A DNA stretch of 64,000 nt from Mesorhizobium huakuii. GTDB taxonomy: Bacteria; Pseudomonadota; Alphaproteobacteria; Rhizobiales; Rhizobiaceae. The notes beneath the pieces were generated by a model that did not search any database, was not told the DNA's origin, and saw nothing but the letters and a program-made list of their open reading frames with translations. Where the stretch lies: the NCBI RefSeq assembly GCF_030160235.1, contig NZ_BSNY01000051.1:144103-208102 (forward strand), in the 5' to 3' direction. The translations under genes and the position numbers were made by a program. Shown piece after piece: positions 9,111 to 16,535 of this stretch (positions are counted from its first letter, which is position 1; the number at the start of each line of letters is the position of its first letter).

Positions 9111-10049
9111 TCATTCCGGCCGGCTGATCATGCCGAACAGGGCGGGCGCCCCGCGGCTGGCCGCTTGCGGTCGCTGGTTGCGGGAGAGCCGCAGGTGGAT
9201 GCGAAGCAGATCGGCAGCCACCTCATACTGCCGGCTTTCGAGATGGTCGAGTATGTTCAGGTGTTCCAGCAAGGATTGCCGCAGCCGGAAGACGTTGACC
9301 CCGGCATAGATGCCCGGCAGCCGGCGCAGACGGAGATGATCGGCCAAGGCGTCGGCGACGAAGCGGTTGGCGCAGCCCTCGGCGATCATGCCGTGAAAAT
9401 CCATGTCCAGCCGCTGGAACTCGCGCGTGTCGAACGCCGCATCCGGCAGCGCCGACAAAGCGTCCATGCCCTGGCGCAACGCCGCCGCCCGCGCGCCGTC
9501 CAGCCGGAAGCCCGGCGTCAGGATCGCCGCCGGCTCCAGCAGCAGTCGGAACTCATAGCTTTCGCCTTGCGCTTCCGGATCGTCGGGGGTGCGCCGGAAA
9601 AGCCAGGATTGGCCGGGCGCGCGGTCCAGTAGATTCTCTTCAGTCAGTTTATTAAGCGCTTTTAGTACCGTCTTTCGATCCGAGCTGTAGCGTCGCATCA
9701 GCGCCGCGGCGGTCACCGTCTGGTCCAGCCTGCGCGCCGACCGGTCGCGCAGGATCGCCTCGGCCAGCTCATCTTCCTCCGCGCTGGGAAGCTCGGCTGA
9801 TATCGCCGGCTGCGCGGAGAGGTCGACCGCCAGGTGATAACCGGTATCCGCCTCCCAGCGCACGACGCCGCGCTCAGCCAACAGGCTGAGTGCCGCCCGC
9901 ACCGGCGTGCGCGAGACATTGCACAGCGAAGCGATCTGCTGTTCGGGCAGGCGCGCGCCGGGTTCGAAGCCGCGCTGGCGCGCCACATCGAGGATGCGCT
10001 GCGCCAGGTCGAGATGGTTGGTGCGAGGTCGTCGGGCTGCGGCTTGCAT
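9111..10049 (-). CDS. GntR-family regulator with FCD domain and a second winged helix
   Basis: A 312-residue regulator. An N-terminal GntR winged helix spans about residues 10-75 (LPEQQIASLCNVSRTPVRAA). A second helix-turn-helix-like segment follows at about 105-155 (TAAALMRRYSSDRKTVLKAL, then LTEENLLDRAPG). The C-terminal all-helical FCD effector domain has the metal-site-like residues D..FH (MDFHGMIAEG) and two later histidines (LEHLNILDHLE). It stands at the head of the glycosyltransferase-ligase-oxidase gene run and divergent from the amine importer, so it probably controls both. The effector is unknown. The duplicated winged helix is read from the sequence, not confirmed by a domain search. 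Confidence 0.82.
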   Translation of the reverse strand: MQAAARRPRTNHLDLAQRILDVARQRGFEPGARLPEQQIASLCNVSRTPVRAALSLLAERGVVRWEADTGYHLAVDLSAQPAISAELPSAEEDELAEAILRDRSARRLDQTVTAAALMRRYSSDRKTVLKALNKLTEENLLDRAPGQSWLFRRTPDDPEAQGESYEFRLLLEPAAILTPGFRLDGARAAALRQGMDALSALPDAAFDTREFQRLDMDFHGMIAEGCANRFVADALADHLRLRRLPGIYAGVNVFRLRQSLLEHLNILDHLESRQYEVAADLLRIHLRLSRNQRPQAASRGAPALFGMISRPE

Positions 10050-10284
10050 GGCTTGTCTCGGCGGACGGATATGACCGCATTGGTTTGGCCGATCGCCGGC
10101 ACAAGCGCAATCGGCCAGATTCCTCGGTCGGTTGACAAATTATGGATTGACGTACTTTTTTCTGCAATAGTACTGTCAGGGCAATCGGCGATAAAAAGAC
10201 CGAGGGAACAGGATCGAAAGCAGCGGCATGGGTCGCGCCCGGTCCAGCACAGAATTCGACGATCAACCGGAATGGGAGTCTGCC
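10050..10284. promoter_or_regulatory. Divergent control region between GntR regulator and amine importer
   Basis: This 235-base gap holds promoter-like TTGACA (10132-10137) and TTGACG (10147-10152) boxes reading toward the importer. An interrupted dyad covers about 10148-10178: TGACGTAC on the left and AGTACTGTCA on the right. This AT-rich dyad is the best candidate for a GntR operator. A GGGAG ribosome site stands just before the importer start at 10285. No regular minus 10 box is obvious. Confidence 0.45.
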
Positions 10285-11349
10285 ATGACCGCTACCAGCC
10301 CGCGGCGCCGTGCGCTCACGGTCTCTTCAATCGCTCTCGGCCTTGCCATGGTGCTGTCGGCGCCGGCAATGGCCGCCGACCTCGTCATCTCCAACTGGGA
10401 CGGCTACATGGCGCCCGACGCCATGGCCGCCTTCAAGACCGCCACCGGCGTCTCCGGCGAAGTGGTGGTGCACGCCACCAATGAAGAGATCATGGGCAAG
10501 CTGATCGCCGCCGGCGGCAAGGGCTATGACGTGGTCTTCGTCTCCTCGCCCTTCGCTGAAGTGCTGAACAAGCTCGGCCTGACCGAGCCGATGGATCACG
10601 CCAAGATCCCCAATCTCGCCAACCTCTACCCGGAAGCGACCAAGCTGCCGCACGATGTCGGCAATGCTTTCTCCGTGCCCTACACCTGGGGCACGACCGG
10701 CCTCTGCTACCGCTCGGACCTGGTGAAGACGGCGCCGACAAGCTGGAGCGATCTGCTCGCGCCATCAGACGCGCTGAAGGGCAAGACCACCATGCTGGCG
10801 ACCGATCGCTGGCTGCTGGCGGCCGGGCAGCTCGACAAGGGCTTTTCCGTCAACGAGACCGATCCGGCCAAGATGGCCGAGGTCAAGGACCTCTTGATCT
10901 CGGCCAAGAAGACCTTGCTCGCCTATGACGACACCACCTTCTATTCCAAGCTGGTCTCCGGCGAGGCGCTGATGGTGCAGGCGTGGGACGGCTGGTGCAA
11001 CTACGGCATCGCCGAAAAGCCGGAGATCAAATACGTCATTCCGAAGGAAGGTTCCGACCTCTGGGTCGACACGATGGTGGTGATGAAGGCCTCCGAGCAC
11101 AAGGACGACGCCTTCAAGTTCATCAACTTCATGCTCGACGCCAAGAACCACGCCTGGGCGGCGCAGAACATCGACTACAAGGTGCCGAACAAGCCAGCGA
11201 TGGAAAGCCTGCCGGCCGATTTCCTGGCGAAATTCCCCAACATGGCGATGCCGGTGGCCGATCTCGTCAAGTTCGAGCAGCTGCGTGACGTCGGCGAAGC
11301 CCAGCGCGACTATTCCAAGATCGTCAGCGAGATCAAGGCCGCACAATAA
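10285..11349 (+). CDS. Spermidine/putrescine-type ABC transporter substrate-binding protein
   Basis: A 354-residue periplasmic binding protein of the PotD/PotF family. A Sec signal ends near APAMA/ADLV (about residue 32). The mature start LVISNWDGYMAPDAMAAFK and VPYTWGTTGLCYRSDLV are typical of the group, and a tryptophan-rich acidic motif (MVQAWDGWCNYG) fits a cationic ligand. The ATG at 10285 is chosen because GGGAG lies seven bases upstream and the signal peptide begins there; an upstream in-frame ATG has no ribosome site. It heads an importer operon continuing to the ATPase. The ligand may be a polyamine or another amine. Confidence 0.87.
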   Translation: MTATSPRRRALTVSSIALGLAMVLSAPAMAADLVISNWDGYMAPDAMAAFKTATGVSGEVVVHATNEEIMGKLIAAGGKGYDVVFVSSPFAEVLNKLGLTEPMDHAKIPNLANLYPEATKLPHDVGNAFSVPYTWGTTGLCYRSDLVKTAPTSWSDLLAPSDALKGKTTMLATDRWLLAAGQLDKGFSVNETDPAKMAEVKDLLISAKKTLLAYDDTTFYSKLVSGEALMVQAWDGWCNYGIAEKPEIKYVIPKEGSDLWVDTMVVMKASEHKDDAFKFINFMLDAKNHAWAAQNIDYKVPNKPAMESLPADFLAKFPNMAMPVADLVKFEQLRDVGEAQRDYSKIVSEIKAAQ

Positions 11350-11370
11350 GCTGCGCAGACATCACGGCCG

Positions 11371-12285
11371 GTGGTGCTTCTGCCGCCGGCCCTGAGCGGT
11401 ACCTTAAAATTGTCCCAGACCCGACTTCGCTCCTCCCTGCTGATGGCCCCGGCGCTGGTCTGGTTGACCGCGCTGATGGTGGTGCCGTGCGCGCTGGTGC
11501 TGGCGCTCGCCTTCTTTCGGCGCGGCATCTATGGCGGCATCGACTACACCTTCACGCTGGAGAATTTCGGGCTGGTCTTCGACCCGCTCTATGCCGGTAT
11601 TTTCCTCAAATCTGCGCGCATCGCCGGCACCGCCACCCTGATCGCGGTGGTGATCGGCTATGCCGCCGCCTACGCCATCGCAGCCGCACCGCGCCGGTGG
11701 CAGCCGGTGTTCCTGTTCTTTGCCGTGCTGCCGTTCTGGTCCAACTATCTGATCCGCACCTATGCCTGGATCGTGCTGCTCAACCGCGAAGGCCTGATCA
11801 CGCAACTGCTGCGCTGGTTCGGCTACACCGGCGAACCACCATCGATGCTCTATACCGAAGGCGCGGTCATCGCCGGCCTCGTCTACAACTACCTGCCCTT
11901 CGTCATCCTCGCCTGCTACGCGCCGCTGTCGCGGCTCAACCCCGAACTCGCCGAAGCCTCACGCGATCTCGGCGCCTCGGCCGCCACCACATTCCGCCGT
12001 GTCATCCTGCCGCTGACCCTGCCCGGCATCGCCGCCGGCGCGGTCTTCGTCTTCGTGCTGTCGATCGGCAATTTCGTCACGCCGGCGCTGCTTGGCGGCG
12101 GCCGCTTCCAGATGATCGGTAATCTCGTCTACGACCAGTTCCTCACCGCCAATGACTGGCCCTTCGGCGCCGCCTTGGCGATGGCGCTGATCGCCATCAT
12201 GCTTTTGGTGCTGATGGCGCAGGCGATGGTTGCCAATCGCGCAGCAGGACGCGCCGCGCAGGCCGCGGGAGGCACTGATGGCTGA
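11371..12285 (+). CDS. Polyamine-type ABC transporter permease (PotB-like)
   Basis: An inner-membrane permease of about 304 residues with six predicted transmembrane helices. The binding-protein-dependent transport loop appears as EASRDLGASAATTFRRVILPLTLPG, the EAA motif that contacts the ATPase. It pairs with the next permease, whose start overlaps this gene by eight bases. The start is uncertain: a GTG at 11371 gives this length, while a TTG at 11410 would remove 13 non-hydrophobic residues. It moves the ligand delivered by the upstream binding protein. Confidence 0.85.
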   Translation: MVLLPPALSGTLKLSQTRLRSSLLMAPALVWLTALMVVPCALVLALAFFRRGIYGGIDYTFTLENFGLVFDPLYAGIFLKSARIAGTATLIAVVIGYAAAYAIAAAPRRWQPVFLFFAVLPFWSNYLIRTYAWIVLLNREGLITQLLRWFGYTGEPPSMLYTEGAVIAGLVYNYLPFVILACYAPLSRLNPELAEASRDLGASAATTFRRVILPLTLPGIAAGAVFVFVLSIGNFVTPALLGGGRFQMIGNLVYDQFLTANDWPFGAALAMALIAIMLLVLMAQAMVANRAAGRAAQAAGGTDG

Positions 12286-13072
12286 GCGCCCCCCTGCGAC
12301 GCGGCGCGCGCTGTGGCTTGTGCTGGGCCTCGTCTTCGCCTTCCTCTACATCCCGATCGCCGTGCTGGTGGCGCTCTCCTTCAACGAAGGCGGATTGCCG
12401 ACGGCATGGTCCGGCTTCTCGCTGAAATGGTACGCCTCGCTGGCCAACAATTCCGCGATCCTGTCCGCCGCGCTCAACACGCTGATCGTGGCGCTGATCT
12501 CCACGGCCGTCGCGACCTTGCTCGGCACGCTGCTGGCGATCGGCGTCGAGATGCGCCGGCAATATGGCAAGGGGCTGGAAGCGCTGATCTTCGCGCCGAT
12601 GATCATTCCCGACATCGTGCTGGCGATCGCGTTGCTGTCGTTCTTTTCCATGCTCAACCTGACCATGGGCCTGCACACCATCATCCTCGCTCATGTCGTC
12701 TTCAACCTCGCCTTCGTCTGCTCGGTGGTGCGCGCCCGGCTGAAGAGCTTCGACTGGTCGATCGTCGAGGCTTCCGCCGACCTCGGCGCCTCCGCGCTCA
12801 CCACCTTCCGGCGCGTGACCTTGCCGGTCATCGCGCCGGCGGTGATCGCCGGCGCCCTGCTCGCCTTCACGCTGTCGGTCGACGAGTTCATCATCGCCTT
12901 CTTCACCGCTGGCGCCGGCCGTGCCTCGACCACGCTGCCGATGCAGATCTACGCCATGATCCGCTTCGGCATCACGCCGGAGATCAACGCGCTGGCGACC
13001 ATCGTCATGGCCGTAAGCATCACCGCGCTGACCCTGTCGCAGCGGCTTAACAGGGGAATGATCGGCCAATGA
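12278..13072 (+). CDS. Polyamine-type ABC transporter permease (PotC-like)
   Basis: The second inner-membrane permease of the importer, 264 residues and about six helices. It opens with FAFLYIPIAVLVALSFNEGG, the usual PotC-type first helix, and has the EAA loop EASADLGASALTTFRRVTLP. The ATG at 12278 follows GGGAGG and lies inside the end of the preceding permease. The end overlaps the ATPase start by four bases. Together these make a tightly coupled binding protein-permease-permease-ATPase set. Confidence 0.87.
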   Translation: MAERPPATRRALWLVLGLVFAFLYIPIAVLVALSFNEGGLPTAWSGFSLKWYASLANNSAILSAALNTLIVALISTAVATLLGTLLAIGVEMRRQYGKGLEALIFAPMIIPDIVLAIALLSFFSMLNLTMGLHTIILAHVVFNLAFVCSVVRARLKSFDWSIVEASADLGASALTTFRRVTLPVIAPAVIAGALLAFTLSVDEFIIAFFTAGAGRASTTLPMQIYAMIRFGITPEINALATIVMAVSITALTLSQRLNRGMIGQ

Positions 13073-14142
13073 GCGAACCGCGCACGCTGCTGGCCATCGA
13101 TCATGTGTCGAAGAATTTCGGCCGGATCACCGCCGTCGACGGCATCTCGCTCGATATCCGGGAGAACGAGTTCTTCGCGCTGCTCGGCCCTTCCGGCTGC
13201 GGCAAGACCACGCTCTTGCGCATGCTCGCCGGTTTCGAGACGCCGAGCGACGGCCGCATCCTGCTCGACGGCAAGGACATCGCCCGGACCCCGCCCAACA
13301 AGCGGCCGGTCAACCTGATGTTCCAGTCCTACGCGCTGTTCCCGCATATGAGCGTGCGCGCCAATGTCTCCTATGGGCTGGAGATGGAGCGCTTGCCGGC
13401 TAAGGAGATCCGCTCCCGTGTCGACGCCATCCTGGCGACGACCGAGCTCGTCCCCTTCGCCGACCGCAAGCCGGAGCAATTGTCGGGCGGCCAGAAACAG
13501 CGCGTCGCGCTCGCCCGCGCCCTGGTCAAGCGGCCAAGGCTGCTGCTGCTCGACGAACCGCTCGGCGCGCTCGACAAGAAGCTGCGCGGCGCCATGCAAC
13601 TGGAATTGAAGCGCCTGCAGCACGAGGTCGGCATCACTTTCGTCATCGTCACCCATGACCAGGAGGAATCGCTTGTGATGGCCGACCGCATGGCGGTGCT
13701 CAAGGATGGCAAGCTGCTGCAATGCGACACGCCGCACGCGGTCTACGAGCATCCCGCCGACCGTTTCGTCGCCGACTTCATCGGCGTGATGAATTTTATC
13801 CCGGGCAAGGCGTCAGCCGATGGCGTGGCGGCCGCGAATGGCGCGCGCATTACCGGCAAGGTCCCTGCGGCGCTCCCATCTGGCGCATCGGCGGTCGCCT
13901 CGGTGCGACCCGAGCGCATCCGGCTGTTTCCAGAGGCTCAGACCGCCAACCGCACGACTGGCACGGTCGAGGCGCTGGCCTATCATGGCCTCGACCTGCA
14001 GCTGCATATCCGCACGCCGTTGTCGCCCAAACCGTTTCTGGTGCGCGTCACCGCGGATGCAGCCGACCGCCGGCCGGTGTCGTCCGGCGACCAGGTCGAA
14101 CTCGGCTGGGATGCCGCCGATGTCAGAATTTTCGCAGAATAG
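13069..14142 (+). CDS. Polyamine-type ABC transporter ATP-binding protein (PotA-like)
   Basis: A 357-residue ATPase that powers the importer. Walker A is GPSGCGKTT near residue 41, the signature is LSGGQKQR, Walker B is LLLLDEP, and the switch histidine is in IVTHDQEE. A C-terminal TOBE-like regulatory domain (about 280-355) is present, as in PotA and other CUT1-like ATPases. The start overlaps the permease stop (ATGA). Ten bases separate its stop from the second glycosyltransferase gene, so the transfer enzyme is probably in the same operon. Confidence 0.88.
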   Translation: MSEPRTLLAIDHVSKNFGRITAVDGISLDIRENEFFALLGPSGCGKTTLLRMLAGFETPSDGRILLDGKDIARTPPNKRPVNLMFQSYALFPHMSVRANVSYGLEMERLPAKEIRSRVDAILATTELVPFADRKPEQLSGGQKQRVALARALVKRPRLLLLDEPLGALDKKLRGAMQLELKRLQHEVGITFVIVTHDQEESLVMADRMAVLKDGKLLQCDTPHAVYEHPADRFVADFIGVMNFIPGKASADGVAAANGARITGKVPAALPSGASAVASVRPERIRLFPEAQTANRTTGTVEALAYHGLDLQLHIRTPLSPKPFLVRVTADAADRRPVSSGDQVELGWDAADVRIFAE

Positions 14143-14152
14143 GAGAAGCTTG

Positions 14153-15427
14153 ATGGCGCAGAAGACGATCGCCTTTTTCCCGGAAGCCGCCTATGGCCCG
14201 GCGCTCAATTCCGTCGGCATCGCCCAGGCGGTCGAGGCGCGTGGCCACAAGGCCGTATTCCTGTCCGATCCCGGCTTCGTCGAGGTCTACAGGGGCTACG
14301 GTTTCGAGGCACATCCGGTGAACCTGTCCGAACCGATGCCGCCCGAGCAGATGGCCAAGTTCTGGGAAGACTTCATCAACGGCCACATCCCGAATTTCCG
14401 CAAATCGCCCTACGACCAGGTCGACAACTATGTGAAGGATTGCTGGACCGCGATCGTCGACAGCGCCAAATGGGCGCAGAAGGATCTGCCGGGCGTGCTG
14501 GCCGCCATCAAGCCGGACGTCATCTGCGTCGACAACGTCATCCTGTTCCCGGCCATCAAGCAGTTCGGCAAGCCATGGGTGCGCGTCATCTCCTGCTCGG
14601 AAAACGAGATCGAGGACGAGGACATCCCGCCGCATCTCTCCGGCTGCGGCGAGAACGACCATGCCGGCCACCAGCGCTACCGCGATCACTTCAACGCGGT
14701 GATCAAGCCGATCCATGACGACTTCAACGCATTCCTCAAGGCCAACAATGAGGCGGCCTATCCGGTCGGCCAGTTCTTCGAGGCGTCGCCCTATCTGAAT
14801 TTGCTGCTCTATCCCGAGGCGGCAAAATTCAAGCGCCGCCATCCGCTCGATCCCAGACAATTCCAGTATCTCGAAGGCTGTGTGCGGCAGGAGAAACCCT
14901 ATACCGTGCCGACCTTCGCCAGGAACAATGGCGGCCCGCTGCTCTACGTCTCCTTCGGCAGCCTCGGCGCCGGTGACGTCGACCTGTTGAAGCGCATCAT
15001 CGCCACGATCGGCAAGACGCGCTACCGCGCGCTGGTCAATGTCGGCGGCTACAAGGACCAGTACACCGACGTACCAGGCAACGTCATCGTCGAGAGCTGG
15101 TTTCCGCAGCCTTCGGTCATCCCGCAGGTCGATGCTGTCATCCACCATGGGGGCAACAACTCGTTCACCGAGTGCCTCTATTTCGGCAAGCCGGCGATCA
15201 TCATGCCCTATGTCTGGGACGGCCACGACAACGCCACCCGCGTCGAGGAAACCGGCCATGGCTTCGGCATGCCGCGCTACGACTGGAGCGATGCCGAGCT
15301 GGTCGCGAAGATCGAGACCTGCCTGACCGATCCCGGGATGAAGGCGAAGCTGGCAACCACATCCGCCCAGATGCACGCGCAGAATGGGCCGGAGAAGGCC
15401 GCCGGCTTGCTGGAGGCGCTGCTGTGA
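14153..15427 (+). CDS. MGT-family glycosyltransferase, copy 2
   Basis: A 424-residue paralogue of the gene at 7817-9100, sharing blocks such as VGIAQA, SFGSLGA, WFPQPSV, HHGGNNSF and WDGHDNA. Like copy 1, it has a GT-B C-terminal nucleotide-sugar site. It has FPEAAYGPALNSVG where macrolide-type enzymes carry GHxxP. The ATG at 14153 follows AGGAG by seven bases; the longer in-frame extension runs back into the ATPase gene and is not real. It overlaps the first cupin gene (GTGA). This position in an importer operon suggests it acts on the imported compound or a product. Donor and acceptor are unknown. Confidence 0.82.
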   Translation: MAQKTIAFFPEAAYGPALNSVGIAQAVEARGHKAVFLSDPGFVEVYRGYGFEAHPVNLSEPMPPEQMAKFWEDFINGHIPNFRKSPYDQVDNYVKDCWTAIVDSAKWAQKDLPGVLAAIKPDVICVDNVILFPAIKQFGKPWVRVISCSENEIEDEDIPPHLSGCGENDHAGHQRYRDHFNAVIKPIHDDFNAFLKANNEAAYPVGQFFEASPYLNLLLYPEAAKFKRRHPLDPRQFQYLEGCVRQEKPYTVPTFARNNGGPLLYVSFGSLGAGDVDLLKRIIATIGKTRYRALVNVGGYKDQYTDVPGNVIVESWFPQPSVIPQVDAVIHHGGNNSFTECLYFGKPAIIMPYVWDGHDNATRVEETGHGFGMPRYDWSDAELVAKIETCLTDPGMKAKLATTSAQMHAQNGPEKAAGLLEALL

Positions 15428-15774
15428 CCTCGTCCGCCCCGCACCTCCACCAGGCATCCACCCGCACCGATCTCGTCGACTGGGGCGCCCAGCCCGACGC
15501 AATGGAAGGCGCTTCGCATTCCACCGGCAGGCTGGTGCACAAGGGACCCAACAACCAGCCGGAATCCGGCATCTGGGTCTGCACGCCGGGCCGCTGGCGG
15601 CTGTCGATCCCGCGCGATGAATTGTGCCATTTCGTCGCCGGCCGCGCGACCTACCGCTCCGATGTCGGCGAAGTGATAGAAGTCTCGGCCGGGACCGTGG
15701 TCATGTTCCCCGCCGGCTGGACGGGCGAATGCACCGTTCACGAGACCATGCGCAACGTCTACATGCTGGCTTGA
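15424..15774 (+). CDS. Small cupin-domain protein, copy 1
   Basis: A 116-residue single-domain cupin of the Cupin_3/DUF861 type, related to the C-terminal part of ureidoglycine aminohydrolases. Visible family marks are IWVCTPGRWRL, RDELCHFVAG, DVGEVIEVSAG, VVMFPAGWTG and ETMRNVYML. The GTG start overlaps the glycosyltransferase stop, implying coupling. It is the first of three tandem paralogues. The classic two-His cupin metal motif is not evident, so catalysis or metal binding cannot be claimed. Confidence 0.72.
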   Translation: MTSSAPHLHQASTRTDLVDWGAQPDAMEGASHSTGRLVHKGPNNQPESGIWVCTPGRWRLSIPRDELCHFVAGRATYRSDVGEVIEVSAGTVVMFPAGWTGECTVHETMRNVYMLA

Positions 15775-15795
15775 ACGGCAACGGAGCTTCGCAAC

Positions 15796-16137
15796 ATGTC
15801 GACACCGCACTGGCCGAACGCCTCGAGGGTGGAACTGGAGGATTGGGGCGCGGGCAGCAACACGCTTGCCGGCGCGCCACGCGCTTCGGGCCGGATCCTG
15901 TCACAGAACCCGGACGGATCGAGCGAATGCGGCCTGTGGTCGTGCACGCCGGGCACCCGCAAGGTCACTTTTGCCGCCGACGAGTTCTGCCACTTCCTGT
16001 CGGGCCACGGCAGCTACGTCCACGAGAACGGCGAGGAGATCCCGGTCGGGGCCGGCACGCTGGTTTTCTTTCCCGCCGGCTGGACCGGCATCTCCATCAT
16101 CACGCAAACGCTGACCAAGGCCTTCATGTGCCGGTGA
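15796..16137 (+). CDS. Small cupin-domain protein, copy 2
   Basis: A 113-residue paralogue of the preceding protein, with LEDWGAGSN, GLWSCTPGTRK, DEFCHFLSGHGSYVHENGE and LVFFPAGWTG. The C-terminal VHETxxKVYM block is changed to ITQTLTKAFMC, so this copy has diverged most at its end. It starts 21 bases after copy 1 and is followed by copy 3 after 22 bases, consistent with one transcript. The function is unknown; a sensor, isomerase or lyase role is possible for cupins. Confidence 0.7.
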   Translation: MSTPHWPNASRVELEDWGAGSNTLAGAPRASGRILSQNPDGSSECGLWSCTPGTRKVTFAADEFCHFLSGHGSYVHENGEEIPVGAGTLVFFPAGWTGISIITQTLTKAFMCR

Positions 16138-16159
16138 GCATCATTTCAAGGAAATCGAT

Positions 16160-16504
16160 ATGACGACGCCAATCCTGCAATCGCCGCTCGCCGTAACCGA
16201 CCTCGTCGACTGGGGCGTCATCCCGACGATGATCGAGGGTAAGTCCCACACCTCGGGCAAGCTGCTCCACAAGGGGCCGGAAGGCCGTTCCGAATGCGGG
16301 CTGTGGGTCTGCACGCCGGGCAAATGGCACTGCCACGTCACGCGCGACGAGTTCTGCCACTTCCTCGAGGGCCGCTGCACCTATGTGCACGAATCGGGCG
16401 AAGTGATCGAAATCGAGCCGGATACGGCCGCCTTCTTTCCGCAGGACTGGAAAGGCATCTGCACCGTCCACGAGACGATCAAGAAGGTCTACATGATCCG
16501 CTGA
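16160..16504 (+). CDS. Small cupin-domain protein, copy 3
   Basis: A 114-residue cupin that resembles copy 1 (both have TDLVDWG, a CTPG block and VHET) and shares the DEFCHFL segment with copy 2. It has GLWVCTPGKWHCHVTRDEFC and FFPQDWKGICTVHETIKKV. Extra histidines in WHCHVTRDEFCHF could provide metal ligands that copy 1 lacks. It is followed 31 bases later by the aldehyde dehydrogenase gene. Whether the three cupins form a heteromer or act on successive intermediates is unknown. Confidence 0.7.
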   Translation: MTTPILQSPLAVTDLVDWGVIPTMIEGKSHTSGKLLHKGPEGRSECGLWVCTPGKWHCHVTRDEFCHFLEGRCTYVHESGEVIEIEPDTAAFFPQDWKGICTVHETIKKVYMIR

Positions 16505-16535
16505 GCCTTCTCGATCAGTCTTCAAGGAGGACAGC

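Noticed and set aside
14123-15502. Minus-strand open frame opposite the second glycosyltransferase
   Set aside because: Shadow frame; the plus-strand protein has family motifs, a ribosome site and coupling to neighbours.
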